Shown here in pieces: positions 1-8,309 of a stretch of DNA of 52,319 bases. The stretch covers positions 3,914 to 56,232 of the forward strand of contig LKHC01000095.1 in the NCBI GenBank assembly GCA_001618605.1, written 5' to 3'. The notes below the pieces were generated by a model that was not told the origin of the DNA, searched no databases, and saw only the letters and a program-made list of their open reading frames with translations. The stretch comes from Candidatus Fermentibacter danicus (GTDB lineage Bacteria > Fermentibacterota > Fermentibacteria > Fermentibacterales > Fermentibacteraceae). How positions within the stretch are numbered: the first letter of the stretch is position 1; each line of letters begins with the position of its first letter. The position numbers were made by a program, and so were the translations under genes.

Positions 1-2451
1 AAGCTGCGGGAGGGGCCGGTAGCCTGGAAGGAATGGGCAAGGCTGGCTTCGGCGAATACAGGCGTAAGGTCGCGAGACGCCTTCGCCGTGGTCAGTGAGG
101 CCGCGTCGGCGCACGACAGGCATCCCGGCCTCCGTTCCGACGTGACCGCTGCCATCGACCTCGTGTTCGAGCTGGCCGGGCGCTCGATGAGGGAGTACCA
201 GACCTACAAGCAGACCCACGGCGTGATCGACTTCCCCGACCAGGAGATGTACGCCCTCGAACTGCTGGACCGCCCGGATGTGAGGGAGAGGCTGTCGCAC
301 GAGATCGACCTCGTGCTCGTGGACGAGTTCCAGGACACCAGCCCCATCCAGCTCGCCATCTTCCTCAGGCTCGCGTCCATCGCCAGGCGCAGCGTCTGGG
401 TGGGCGACCAGAAGCAGTCCATCTTCGGTTTCCGGGGCACCGACCCCTCCCTGATCGATGCCGTGATCGAGAAGGTGAGCGCTGATTCCGAGCCGGAATC
501 CCTGCCCAGAAGCTGGCGCAGCCGCCCCGGCCTCGTGAAGCTGACTTCGGAGCTTTTCGCCCCTCCGTTCGCCGAAGTCGGCATCCCGCGTAAGCGTGTC
601 TGCCTCGATCCTGCCGTCGAGGAGCCTGCGGAGGGCCTGGGAGAGATCGTCGAGCGCTGGGTGCTCGACTCCAGGAACAAGAGGGACGATGCCCCGGCCC
701 TTTCGGAGGCGCTCTCCAACCTGCTGGCGGACGAAGAGGTTTCCATCCGCGACCCCGGCGACGGCGCCGTGAGGCGGCTCCGGCCCGGCGACGTCGCGAT
801 CCTGTGCTGGACGAACGCCACATGCACCTCGGTCACAAAGGCACTTGAATCCAGCGGAATCCGCGTTTGCATGCCGCGTCCCGCTCTACTGGCCACGCTC
901 GAGGGACGGCTGGCGACGGCGGGCCTGAGGCTATGGGCCGATCCCGGAGATTCGCTTGCCCAAGCAGAAATCGCCTATCTGACGGAATACCCGGACAATG
1001 GCGACGCCTGGCTGACCCGCGTGGTGGAGAAGGCGGGAGACAGACCTTTCGAAGACAACCCTGCCGTCGCGGCGATCCTGCAGGCTCGTGCGGCCCGTCC
1101 CGGAGCCTCTCCCGTCGAGGCCCTCGATGCGGTGATCGAGTCAGCCCGGCTGGTCGAGATCTGCCACAGGTGGGGGAACACGCCGGCCAGGCTCGCGAAT
1201 CTCGAGAAGCTGAGGTCGCATGCAGTTCTCCATCAGGCCGGGAGGCTCGAGGAAGGTGCGGCGGCAACGGTCGTCGGGTTCTACCAGCATCTCATGGCCC
1301 TGGTGGAGGCGCAGGGCGACGATCAGGGCGAGGCCTCCGGACAGGATGCCGTGACTGTGAGCACCTGGCACAGGGCAAAGGGGCTGGAGTGGCCCGTGAC
1401 GGTTCTGTTCGAGCTGGACAAGAAGCCGCGCGACAACCCCGCCCTGGGGGTCCACGCGCTGACAGACGGAACCGGCATCAATCTGGACGATCCCCTCGCC
1501 GGCAGATGGATACGCTACTGGCCCTATCCCTACGGCGATACGAGCAGCGGCATCCCGTTCAACGAGAGGCTTGCGGCGTGCGCGGAGAACGTGTCGGCGG
1601 TGGAACGGGAGCGCCGTGAGCATCTCAGGCTGCTCTACGTGGGATGGACCAGGGCGCGGGACAGGCTGGTCCTGGCCGGTAGAAAGAAGGCGCTTGCCGC
1701 CGGGATGGTCTCGCTACTGAAGACCGGCGGGGCGGAAGGCGTCACCGAGCCGGAATCCGACGAGGTGACATGGGCGGGGATCCCGGTCCGGGTGAAGCAG
1801 AGGATGGCGGCTCCGGCGGAATCACCGGCGCCTCCGAGCGCGCCCGGGATGATGCTGCCCGAGGGCACGCCGAGGGAGTACCCGCCGGCCGTGATCCATC
1901 CGTCTTCGCTCGAAATCCTGGGAACCGCGGGAGAGCCCGCAGTCCTGGGAGAACCGACGGGGATATCCGGCAGTTCCGAGTGGGCGGATCTGGGAAACGC
2001 GGTGCACGGTTTCTTCGCGGCCGACAGGGAGGGCTATCCAATCGAGCTTCGAAGGGAGATCGCGCGCCGGCTCCTCGAAGGATGGGGCGTGTCGTCCAGC
2101 CTGACCGTCGACAGTCTGATCGAGATGTCGTCCCGGCTACACAGATGGATCGGCTCGAACTGGCCCGGAGCCGTCCGGTCCTCGGAAGTGCCGCTCACGA
2201 TGCAGGACGAGAACGGCTCGATCATCACCGGAACCGCGGACATGGTGCTCGATCTTGGCGACCGCATCGTCCTGATCGACCACAAGACGTTCCCCGGATC
2301 ACGCACCCAGGCCGTCGAGGAAGCGATCGGCTACGCCGGCCAGCTCGGGGCCTACCGCCGGATGCTGGAGGCCTCCACCGGCAAGCCCGTCATCGCCTGC
2401 TACATCCACTGCCCCGTGCCGGGGATCGTGGTGCCGGTGCTGTCCACCTGA
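1..2451 (+). CDS. AddA/RecB-like UvrD helicase with C-terminal nuclease domain (5' truncated)
   Basis: The reading frame is open from base 1, so the gene starts before the window; 816 residues are present. It is a superfamily 1 helicase for processing double-strand DNA ends. Visible motifs are motif II (VDEFQDTSPIQ, near base 320), motif III (VGDQKQSIFGFRG, near 400), the arginine motif RSWRSRPGL, motif V (STWHRAKGLEWPV) and motif VI (LLYVGWTRARDRL). A RecB-family PD-(D/E)XK nuclease follows, with GNAVHGFF near base 1993 and then an acidic residue and DHKT near 2280. Walker A would lie upstream of the window. The helicase-nuclease order fits AddA; an AddB partner would be expected outside the window. 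The first internal start is GTG at 88, but nothing suggests it is used. Confidence 0.9.
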   Translation, partial: KLREGPVAWKEWARLASANTGVRSRDAFAVVSEAASAHDRHPGLRSDVTAAIDLVFELAGRSMREYQTYKQTHGVIDFPDQEMYALELLDRPDVRERLSHEIDLVLVDEFQDTSPIQLAIFLRLASIARRSVWVGDQKQSIFGFRGTDPSLIDAVIEKVSADSEPESLPRSWRSRPGLVKLTSELFAPPFAEVGIPRKRVCLDPAVEEPAEGLGEIVERWVLDSRNKRDDAPALSEALSNLLADEEVSIRDPGDGAVRRLRPGDVAILCWTNATCTSVTKALESSGIRVCMPRPALLATLEGRLATAGLRLWADPGDSLAQAEIAYLTEYPDNGDAWLTRVVEKAGDRPFEDNPAVAAILQARAARPGASPVEALDAVIESARLVEICHRWGNTPARLANLEKLRSHAVLHQAGRLEEGAAATVVGFYQHLMALVEAQGDDQGEASGQDAVTVSTWHRAKGLEWPVTVLFELDKKPRDNPALGVHALTDGTGINLDDPLAGRWIRYWPYPYGDTSSGIPFNERLAACAENVSAVERERREHLRLLYVGWTRARDRLVLAGRKKALAAGMVSLLKTGGAEGVTEPESDEVTWAGIPVRVKQRMAAPAESPAPPSAPGMMLPEGTPREYPPAVIHPSSLEILGTAGEPAVLGEPTGISGSSEWADLGNAVHGFFAADREGYPIELRREIARRLLEGWGVSSSLTVDSLIEMSSRLHRWIGSNWPGAVRSSEVPLTMQDENGSIITGTADMVLDLGDRIVLIDHKTFPGSRTQAVEEAIGYAGQLGAYRRMLEASTGKPVIACYIHCPVPGIVVPVLST

Positions 2452-2544
2452 TCTGCCGACACTCATCGGAAATACTCGACACAACCGAATCGCCGGCTGC
2501 CTGAATTGAGGGCCCGGTGACTCATGCCGCAGGTGATAGCTGCC

Positions 2545-2573
2545 TTGACATGGTGTAGCATTTACTACAAAAT
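2545..2573 (+). promoter_or_regulatory. Promoter with operator-like dyad upstream of the first MqsR/Panacea operon
   Basis: A -35 TTGACA (2545-2550) and a weaker -10 CAAAAT (2568-2573) are 17 bases apart. The spacer and start of the -10 hold the dyad TGTAG-N6-CTACA (2554-2569). Such placement is typical of operons repressed by their own HTH antitoxin; here the antitoxin encoded at 3009 is the obvious candidate. A second TTGACA at 2578 has no good -10. Confidence 0.6.
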
Positions 2574-2617
2574 AGGCTTGACATGAAGCAGTATGCGCCC
2601 GGCAAAGGAGGCCGTCC

Positions 2618-2671
2618 ATGGAGAAACGATGGTTGCGGCAGAAGGTTTCGGGAATATCCGCAGGGAAGTAG
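2618..2671 (+). other. Mini-ORF (17 codons) using the best ribosome-binding site ahead of the toxin gene
   Basis: The strong Shine-Dalgarno AAAGGAGG (2604-2611) is ideally spaced (6 nt) from ATG 2618, which opens a 17-codon frame ending in TAG at 2669-2671. This frame overlaps the proposed toxin start (ATG 2629) in a different phase. It could be a regulatory upstream ORF that limits toxin translation, or a sign of an indel in the true toxin start. Confidence 0.35.
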
Positions 2672-3003
2672 CAGCCTTCCTGGGCGAGTTCAGGAAGATC
2701 GCCACCGGCAAGGGGTTGATCCGCGTTGACGAAAGTGCGAAGAACATGGAGACTCTGCTCAAGCTTGGCATCACGGAGAGTCAGCGTTTCGAGGAGATTC
2801 TCTCTCTTTCAATCGACGACTTCAGCGACATCTCACCCGAGAGAGCCGAAGGCGAAGCGAAGTGCTACATCTTCGGGAAGACGGTCGCCGAATCACTGGT
2901 CTACATCAAGATCAAGATCGATTACAGGAACGGGATCGGGTTCGCTCGATGCGTTTCGTTTCACCTACCAGAGCGGGAGATGCTGTTCCCTTTGAAGGGA
3001 TGA
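2629..3003 (+). CDS. MqsR-family toxin (type II toxin-antitoxin), copy 1
   Basis: Predicted mRNA-cleaving toxin of the longer MqsR family (124 aa). The N-terminal half has the helical FLGEFRKI...ME-LLKLGIT pattern, followed by SLSIDDFSD. The C-terminal half has the family signature FGK, YIKIKI, CVSFH and E-x-MLFP. The lysines and tyrosine of FGK/YIK are the likely RNase surface, by analogy with E. coli MqsR. The start is uncertain: ATG 2629 is 17 nt from the Shine-Dalgarno, ATG 2593 lies before it, and ATG 2618 is out of frame. The stop precedes the antitoxin start by 5 nt. Toxin-first order matches mqsRA. Confidence 0.75.
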   Translation: MVAAEGFGNIRREVAAFLGEFRKIATGKGLIRVDESAKNMETLLKLGITESQRFEEILSLSIDDFSDISPERAEGEAKCYIFGKTVAESLVYIKIKIDYRNGIGFARCVSFHLPEREMLFPLKG

Positions 3004-3008
3004 GCGAA

Positions 3009-4022
3009 ATGGAGAAGATGCCCTGCATGGCATGCGGTGAAGAAATAGCTCTCGATGGCCCCGGAACCGTGAATGGCTGCCTTACTGTGCGCGGAGAGGA
3101 GATCAGGGTCGAGATTCCCGGGTTCGCCTGTCCGAGCTGTGGTCAGAAGTACACGACGGAGATGAAGCCCTGGGACATTGCCGATGCTGTCTACAGAGAG
3201 TACAGGAAGCGGCACGGGATGGTAATGCCCGAGGAGATTCGTGCGTTTCGCCTGAGAATGGACATGACGCAGGACGAGCTTGCGATGCTTCTGGGGTGCA
3301 GCCGGATCACCATCAGCAGGTACGAGAACGGCGCCCTCCAGGAGTCCTCGCACGACAACCTCCTACACACTGCGATGGATCCCGGTGGCTTCAGGAATTT
3401 GCTGGGGAGTTCGTCCATCCCTGAAACCCGGCAGAGGGAGCTCCTCGCCCGTTTCCGGGAAGAGGGAGTCTCCGCGCAGGCCTCGCTCGAAGCGCTGCTG
3501 GGCAGTTCGTCACCGAGCGAGTTCACGGGTTTCATCCGGCCCGACGCGGACAAGCTGGTTGCGGCTGTTCTCTACTTCTGCAGGAACGGAATCTCGCGGA
3601 CGAAGCTGAACAAGCTCCTGTTCTACGCGGATTTCCTTCATTTCAAGGAGTTCGGCGTATCGATCACCGGGGCCAGGTACGCCCACCTGCCCTTCGGCCC
3701 CTGCCTTGACGAGTATCAGCACATTCTCGCCATGCTGATCGAAGGCCGGAAGGCGCTAGGAGTCGAGGAGATCAAGAGTTCCGGGCGAGAGGGGGAGATG
3801 ATCGAGCTCCTCAAGTCGCAGGTTGCACCTGATCTCGGTGTTTTCTCCCCGTCCGAGATGCAGGTCATAGGCGCTGTCGCTCACCAGCTCGAAGATCTGA
3901 GCGCGGAGAAACTCAGCAGGAAGTCGCATGACGAAAATGCCTGGAAGAAAACCACCGACGGTCAGCTCATCTCGTTCGAGTATGCAGCCGATCTCGGCCT
4001 CGAAATGACAGGAGAGAGGTGA
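3009..4022 (+). CDS. MqsA-like antitoxin fused to a Panacea (DUF4065/SocA-like) domain, copy 1
   Basis: Three parts are visible in 337 aa. The first 50 residues hold an MqsA-type zinc finger (CMAC and CPSC pairs). A helix-turn-helix follows (MTQDELAMLLGCSRITISRYENG). From about residue 170 comes a Panacea domain (TKLNKLLFYADFLHFKEFG, ARYAHLPFGP, SHDENAWKKT). The Panacea domain is known as a promiscuous toxin-neutralising module; the HTH should repress the operon through the dyad at 2554. ATG 3009 follows GAAGGGA (2994-3000) at good spacing; ATG 3000, overlapping the toxin stop as ATGA, is the alternative. The copy at 25121-26137 has the same architecture. Confidence 0.85.
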   Translation: MEKMPCMACGEEIALDGPGTVNGCLTVRGEEIRVEIPGFACPSCGQKYTTEMKPWDIADAVYREYRKRHGMVMPEEIRAFRLRMDMTQDELAMLLGCSRITISRYENGALQESSHDNLLHTAMDPGGFRNLLGSSSIPETRQRELLARFREEGVSAQASLEALLGSSSPSEFTGFIRPDADKLVAAVLYFCRNGISRTKLNKLLFYADFLHFKEFGVSITGARYAHLPFGPCLDEYQHILAMLIEGRKALGVEEIKSSGREGEMIELLKSQVAPDLGVFSPSEMQVIGAVAHQLEDLSAEKLSRKSHDENAWKKTTDGQLISFEYAADLGLEMTGER

Positions 4023-4027
4023 AGATC

Positions 4028-4288
4028 ATGCCGGGAGGGTGTTATTACTGCGGCAGCTCGATAAACCTCGAAAACGATCATGTCCGTGCTAAGAGCAAGG
4101 GCGGTGTGACGACCGTCGTCGCATGTGCCGCATGCAATCGCAGTAAGGGCTCTAAAGCTCTGTCGGAATGGCTGCGCTGGCTCAGGGAAAACGATTCATA
4201 TCGCTGGGGAAGAATCGTCTTGAATCAAGAAAAGCGCAATAACAGGGTATCTCAGATCGTTCGCACGATTCTGAAGAAGGAAGTTTGA
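4028..4288 (+). CDS. Small HNH-type protein in the toxin-antitoxin operon
   Basis: An 86-residue treble-clef protein with CYYC at the N-terminus, then NDH, then CAAC followed by Asn. This is the compact HNH/McrA-like layout: two CxxC zinc knuckles around a DH metal site. ATG 4028 has AGGAGAGG about 9 nt upstream; a GTG at 4019 abuts that site and is unlikely. It begins 5 nt after the antitoxin stop, so it is almost certainly cotranscribed with the toxin and antitoxin. Its role (nuclease effector, extra toxin or passenger) is not clear. The second Panacea module in this window has no such gene. Confidence 0.7.
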   Translation: MPGGCYYCGSSINLENDHVRAKSKGGVTTVVACAACNRSKGSKALSEWLRWLRENDSYRWGRIVLNQEKRNNRVSQIVRTILKKEV

Positions 4289-4652
4289 GCCAAGGCCTGG
4301 ATGAAGGGGGAACGCTCGGGATGAAGATCGTAAGGCTGCCGGCGCCCCGATGCGATCATCAGGGTTAGCGGAAGCAGAATAAGCACCTGCTCGAAGCAGG
4401 TCGATGCCGAGTCGATCCTCAAGATCTAACTATCAACGCTTATCACGATAACAGGTATTTCCCGCCCTCGAATCGGTGAAGGTCCTCTCGGTGGAGGACA
4501 GCCCGGAGGACGCCCCGGAACCAACCGACCTCGGCTCGAACGAGAACGAGGACTAATCCAGCCGACGCCGACCACTCAACTTACAGTTCCGTTACCTCCG
4601 ATGAAGGATGGAAGAGGGTGAATGGAGGCTTGATAACGGAAATTGGCAAATC
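4289..4652. other. Intergenic stretch with hairpin and short coding relic
   Basis: No complete gene was found. A 7-bp stem with a 3-nt loop (ACCTGCT/AGCAGGT) lies at 4385-4401, without a T-run. On the plus strand a 35-codon open stretch (4452-4556) with host-like codon use ends in a Glu/Asp-rich tail and TAA at 4554; it has a stop directly upstream and no start, so it looks like the tail of a lost gene. Confidence 0.4.
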
Positions 4653-4680
4653 TTGACATACTGCGCTATAGCAGTATAAT
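4653..4680 (+). promoter_or_regulatory. Consensus promoter with embedded dyad (XRE-ImmA/PIN operon)
   Basis: TTGACA (4653-4658) and TATAAT (4675-4680) are both perfect hexamers with a 16-nt spacer. The spacer is almost entirely the dyad TACTGC-GCTATA-GCAGTA (4659-4676), which runs into the -10. A repressor bound there would block RNA polymerase, so the XRE protein encoded at 4814 probably represses its own operon. The leader to the start codon is about 130 nt. Confidence 0.85.
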
Positions 4681-4813
4681 GTAGCGTACAAGGGCCTTCG
4701 GTGGGTCATCTGTTCAGTCGTAGGGTTTTCCTGCGGCTACCAGTCCCATCTGGCCCTCGACGGAACCACTCCGAAGGGCCTGCCGCTGCTGGGGAACTGA
4801 GAAGGGAGGTCTC

Positions 4814-6037
4814 ATGCCCGAAATAAGGATCGGCGAAAGAATCCGCCAGATCCGTGAGAGACAGGGCATAAACCAGGAAACCATGGCGAAGTGGCTGGGG
4901 ATTTCCCGCGCGACGCTCGTGCAGATCGAGTCCGGGGATGCCCAGCCCGGCCTGTCTGTCCTGGACAAGCTGGCGTACCGGCTGGGTTGCGATCTCAGAA
5001 TCCTCGTGTCAGGCCCGGATGGAATCGATCCTGTGCATGTGATGCTCCGCGCGGACCCTGCTCTCGAGGGAAACGTCGAAGCGTACGAGTCGATCCAGAA
5101 GTGCCTGCGGATCGGCGAAGAGGTAGCCCTTCTCGAAAGCATGCTCGGTATAGACAGGATCGGAGACAGGCAGATCAGTTACCCGACGCCGACTCCCTCG
5201 TCGAAGATGGATGCCGTGAGACAGGGCGAGAGGGCCGCCGCTTCAGAGAGGCGCCGACTGGGGCTGGGCGACGCTCCGGTCGAAAACATGGTCAGTCTCC
5301 TCGAAGGCCAGGGGATCTGCACCTCGCAGACCCCGCTCTCCGGGCATGTTTCCGGCGTATCGTTCCTCGGCCGTCACGGCGTCTTCATTTTCGTGAACGG
5401 TTCCCATCCGGTTGCGAGGAGAAGGTTCTCCTTCGCCCACGAGTATGCCCATGTAATCCTCGATCTCAGGGAAGATACGAGCGTAATGGTGAGCCGCGAT
5501 GACGAATCTGGCCTGCTCTTCGAGGTCCGCGCGAATGCTTTTGCGGCTGCATTCCTCGCTCCCGATCAAGGGTGCAGGGCGTTCCTGCAGGAGAGCGGCA
5601 AGGGGAGACCGTCCCGCGTCGAATACTCGGCCTTCGGCGGCGGAACCAATGTGCGGGTGAACGAGAGGAACGTCGCGTCCGAGCAGTCCATTCAACCCTT
5701 CGACATCCTCCTCCTGGCCCGGCATTTCGGAGTAAGCGCGGAAGTTGCGGCATTCAGGCTGTCGAACCTCGGATTTATCGGTGACGAAGAGAGGGACCGA
5801 TTCCTGGCTGCGAACAGGAGCGGATCCCTCGCCGGCCTGAAGAGACTCGTCCGGGAGCCTTCCTGGTTCGAGGACCGAGAGGACTTCAGCTTCTCTTCGA
5901 GGTTGCTCGGACTGGCCCTCGAAGCCAGGCGCAGGGAGGAGATCACAACCGGGCGGCTGATTGAGATTGCCGAACTCGTCGACATCGACAGATCGGCCGT
6001 GGAAGAGGCTCTGGCTGCGATCGGCAGGGATGAATAG
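4814..6037 (+). CDS. XRE HTH - ImmA/IrrE-type zinc metallopeptidase (COG2856-like), predicted antitoxin/regulator
   Basis: A 407-aa protein with an N-terminal XRE helix-turn-helix (residues 5-60, INQETMAKWLGISRATLVQIESG), a linker of about 90 residues and an ImmA/IrrE domain. The zinc site is HEYAH at residues 209-213, and a downstream FEVRANAFAAAFL helix should supply the third ligand. GGGAGGT ends 3 nt before ATG 4814. Family members cleave or sense repressors, or act as antitoxin-like regulators in HTH plus toxin pairs. The next gene, a PIN protein, overlaps it by 8 nt, so the two are translationally coupled. The operator in its own promoter fits self-repression. Whether the protease is active is unknown. 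Confidence 0.85.
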   Translation: MPEIRIGERIRQIRERQGINQETMAKWLGISRATLVQIESGDAQPGLSVLDKLAYRLGCDLRILVSGPDGIDPVHVMLRADPALEGNVEAYESIQKCLRIGEEVALLESMLGIDRIGDRQISYPTPTPSSKMDAVRQGERAAASERRRLGLGDAPVENMVSLLEGQGICTSQTPLSGHVSGVSFLGRHGVFIFVNGSHPVARRRFSFAHEYAHVILDLREDTSVMVSRDDESGLLFEVRANAFAAAFLAPDQGCRAFLQESGKGRPSRVEYSAFGGGTNVRVNERNVASEQSIQPFDILLLARHFGVSAEVAAFRLSNLGFIGDEERDRFLAANRSGSLAGLKRLVREPSWFEDREDFSFSSRLLGLALEARRREEITTGRLIEIAELVDIDRSAVEEALAAIGRDE

Positions 6038-6599
6038 TCTGCCGCCGGGAGAGGAGCCGGCCGAAGGGTCCGGGCGGCGCAGGATAGCGGTCGACGCCTG
6101 CGTCCTCATCAACCTTCTCAGGCTCGGTCGGCTGGACATCCTGGATGAGTCGACATCCCTCTTTCCCGTCGTAACAAAGTCCGTCCTGAACGAAATCACG
6201 GACGAAGATCAGCGAAGGGCGCTCGATTCATCCTGTACCGCCGGCCGCATTGATTCGCTCGATCCCGTCGATCCTGCTGCAGTGAGCGTATTCATAGATG
6301 CTATAGAAAGAGGTCTGGGCCGGGGTGAGGCTTCATGCATCGCCCTCAGTGCAGCGGCCGGTATCCTACTCGGCTGCGACGAGAGGGCCGGATGCTTCAT
6401 GAGGGTTGTGGAGGCCAGCGGCTTGTCCGGCAGAATTGTCACGACTCGTGATCTCATGATCATGGCCATCCGTGAGGGCAGGCTGCGATTCGACGAAGCC
6501 AATGGCCTTCTCGATGCCTTGAGAACGCGCTTCAAGTACAACGTCCCGGGGATCCAGCAGAGCGAAATCCACGGCAACCGGCCCGCTGGATCGAATTAA
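6030..6599 (+). CDS. PIN-domain protein (DUF3368-like), predicted RNase toxin
   Basis: A 189-aa protein read as a PIN RNase, with the acidic residues expected for two metals: Asp22 (VDACVLINL), Glu55 (VLNEI), Glu100 (GRGEASCIAL) and Asp117 (GCDERAG). The ATG at 6030 overlaps the end of the XRE-ImmA gene, which is typical of coupled toxin-antitoxin pairs. ORFs starting earlier run inside the upstream gene and are not needed. Known PIN toxins cleave tRNA, rRNA or mRNA; the target here cannot be read from sequence. The C-terminal tail after about residue 170 is polar and poorly conserved in appearance. Confidence 0.8.
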   Translation: MNSLPPGEEPAEGSGRRRIAVDACVLINLLRLGRLDILDESTSLFPVVTKSVLNEITDEDQRRALDSSCTAGRIDSLDPVDPAAVSVFIDAIERGLGRGEASCIALSAAAGILLGCDERAGCFMRVVEASGLSGRIVTTRDLMIMAIREGRLRFDEANGLLDALRTRFKYNVPGIQQSEIHGNRPAGSN

Positions 6600-6623
6600 C
6601 CGGTCCTTTCAACGATAGACCGG
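6600..6623 (+). terminator. Weak hairpin after the PIN gene
   Basis: CCGGTC (6600-6605) and GACCGG (6618-6623) form a perfect 6-bp stem with a 12-nt loop immediately after the stop codon. There is no T-tract. The rest of 6624-6807 shows no gene. Confidence 0.35.
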
Positions 6624-6807
6624 CACACCATTCAGAACGGCGGGTAGGTCGCGTCGGGGAGACTCTGCGCTCGACCTCGCGGAAGCAGCGGCGCCCCGCG
6701 AGGAAGGGCAGCGGCGGAGGGACTGGCGATCGTGGCCGTACTGCAAGATCCGCTTCTAGACCTCCAGCGTCGGGTCGCCGCAGCAGTCGAGAAGCGGACG
6801 GTGAAGC

Positions 6808-7335
6808 TCAAGGCAACTTCAGGCTGCAGACGGTTCCGCGGCTCCTGACCGGAAAGGCTTCCGAAAGGCTGCGGCAGGCTCCAGCCGCTTCCCGCAGTTC
6901 CTCTCGGGTGAGCGTGAAGCGGAGAGGCGTTTCGAGGCGCACCCCGCCGTGCTGCGTGTCGATCGGCAGGCCCAGCTCGCAGTCCAGGTGAACGATCAGT
7001 GAGATCATGTCATCTACGGATTCCCCGCCGGTTCGATCCCCGGCGCCTTCGACCTCCATTCGCAGGCATGGTTCAACGAAGTTGATGGAGGGGGATGCGT
7101 CTCCGTCCGATGAAATCTGCGAGAGCCACTCCGCGAGATCGCAGAGTTCTGTTGAAAGCAGACATGGATCGCTTGCGGCCCACGAGTGCCCCCCGGTGTC
7201 GCTCGCTTCGACGCGGATCACGAGCCAGTTGAGATCCAGCTCGGGAAGCGGCGATTCGACGTCCGCGGGGAACTGGTATCCCTCGACGCCCAGCTCGAGC
7301 CGGGCGCCGTCACTGGAACAGAGCTTCAGCCCCAT
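6808..7335 (-). CDS. WapI-like immunity family protein
   Basis: A 175-aa soluble protein without a signal peptide. Its N-terminal pattern (GLKLCSSDGARLELGVEGYQFP, then NWLVIRVEA, WAASDPCLLSTEL, LAEWL and FVEPCL) matches what I recall of the WapI immunity family, which protects against polymorphic nuclease toxins. It lies 26 nt after the predicted PD-(D/E)XK nuclease on the same strand, so the pair could be a nuclease/immunity unit or a leftover of a toxin cassette. No polymorphic toxin is visible beside it. The family assignment rests on memory of the motif order and should be read as probable. Confidence 0.55.
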   Translation of the reverse strand: MGLKLCSSDGARLELGVEGYQFPADVESPLPELDLNWLVIRVEASDTGGHSWAASDPCLLSTELCDLAEWLSQISSDGDASPSINFVEPCLRMEVEGAGDRTGGESVDDMISLIVHLDCELGLPIDTQHGGVRLETPLRFTLTREELREAAGACRSLSEAFPVRSRGTVCSLKLP

Positions 7336-7361
7336 GAGAATCCGTACTCCTTCCGACTATC

Positions 7362-8144
7362 CTATCTGCGGGTGAGGGAGAGCTTCCATCGGTAGTACCG
7401 GCCCAGCTCGTCGGTGAACGGGTGGGACTTCAGTGCGCAGACCCGTTCCCAGGTGGTCGAGAGCGTAGTTATGTCCTCCCGCATCCAGTTCTGAGAGACC
7501 GGAACGGGATCGATCAAAACGAGCAGGACTGCCAGGCGCTTGTGCCTCGGCAGGCCGGTTGTCTTGTCCAGTACGCTCGTCGTTCTGCCGTAGCGCTCCA
7601 GATACATGAGGCGCATCTCGATCTGATCCAGATCCCGGTGGATTCCCTGCCCCCTGGCCAGCTTCGAGGTCCACTTGCTTTCTCCGATCAGGAGCGTGTC
7701 CTCCGTTGAGATCGAGAAGTCGATCTCCGGGCCGTCGGGCGAGTTCGTCTGCGGGTGGGGAACTCGTCTCCAGAGCGTGATATCGCTGTGATCGGGCCTG
7801 CCCGATCCGAGGCCGACCTCCCCGAAGAGCTCGGCGGTCCACCTCGTGCGGACTGCCTCGTCGCTCTTCGCAACGGTTCCGAACACCGACCAGGTGATGG
7901 CGTCCTCGCTGTGAAGGGACTGGAGATCGGTGTAATACCCGAGGTAGCTCTTGAGGCTGTTCCGATCCCCCGGATGGAAATCCCCTTCGTGTTTGCTCCG
8001 GTAGAGCTTCTGGGCGATCTCGGCCGGCTCTGCAGTTCCCCTGTCCACTCGCAGGAGATTCGAGTAATGCCGACAGACGGCCGGTACTCCTCCTCTGCTT
8101 TCCACAACTTCGATCGGGTGACCGTTCCAATCAGAAATGTGCAT
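7362..8144 (-). CDS. Predicted PD-(D/E)XK nuclease-fold protein, intact copy
   Basis: A 260-aa protein of no named family that I recognise. It starts HISDWNG, has a conserved core YLGYYTDLQSL and ITWSVFGTVA, and then a restriction-endonuclease-like site: Glu140-x-Asp142, Glu155-Ser-Lys157 on a hydrophobic strand (TLLIGESKW), and a following helix with Gln174 (DLDQIEMRL). It ends RYYRWKLSL. AAGGGAG precedes ATG 8144. A clear paralogue is at 45917-46663 in this window; there the lysine equivalent to 157 is Ser. The downstream neighbour is a WapI-like immunity protein. DNA or RNA cleavage is inferred from the motif only. Confidence 0.6.
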   Translation of the reverse strand: MHISDWNGHPIEVVESRGGVPAVCRHYSNLLRVDRGTAEPAEIAQKLYRSKHEGDFHPGDRNSLKSYLGYYTDLQSLHSEDAITWSVFGTVAKSDEAVRTRWTAELFGEVGLGSGRPDHSDITLWRRVPHPQTNSPDGPEIDFSISTEDTLLIGESKWTSKLARGQGIHRDLDQIEMRLMYLERYGRTTSVLDKTTGLPRHKRLAVLLVLIDPVPVSQNWMREDITTLSTTWERVCALKSHPFTDELGRYYRWKLSLTRR

Positions 8145-8309
8145 CCAACTCCCTTCGTCTTTGTGATGCCTTCCACACGATCACCTGGAGCAACCGGCTT
8201 GCCAGATCGGATGACGCCCGCCGGGAGAGGATCAATGCGGGTGCGCCTGGATCGAATCGTCATGATTTGACGGCAGCTCCGTGCGCTTGTGGCCGCAGAC
8301 TGACGGATC

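Noticed and set aside
4452-4556. Short acidic-tailed frame as a gene
   Set aside because: It has a stop directly upstream, no start codon and no ribosome site; listed only as a relic.
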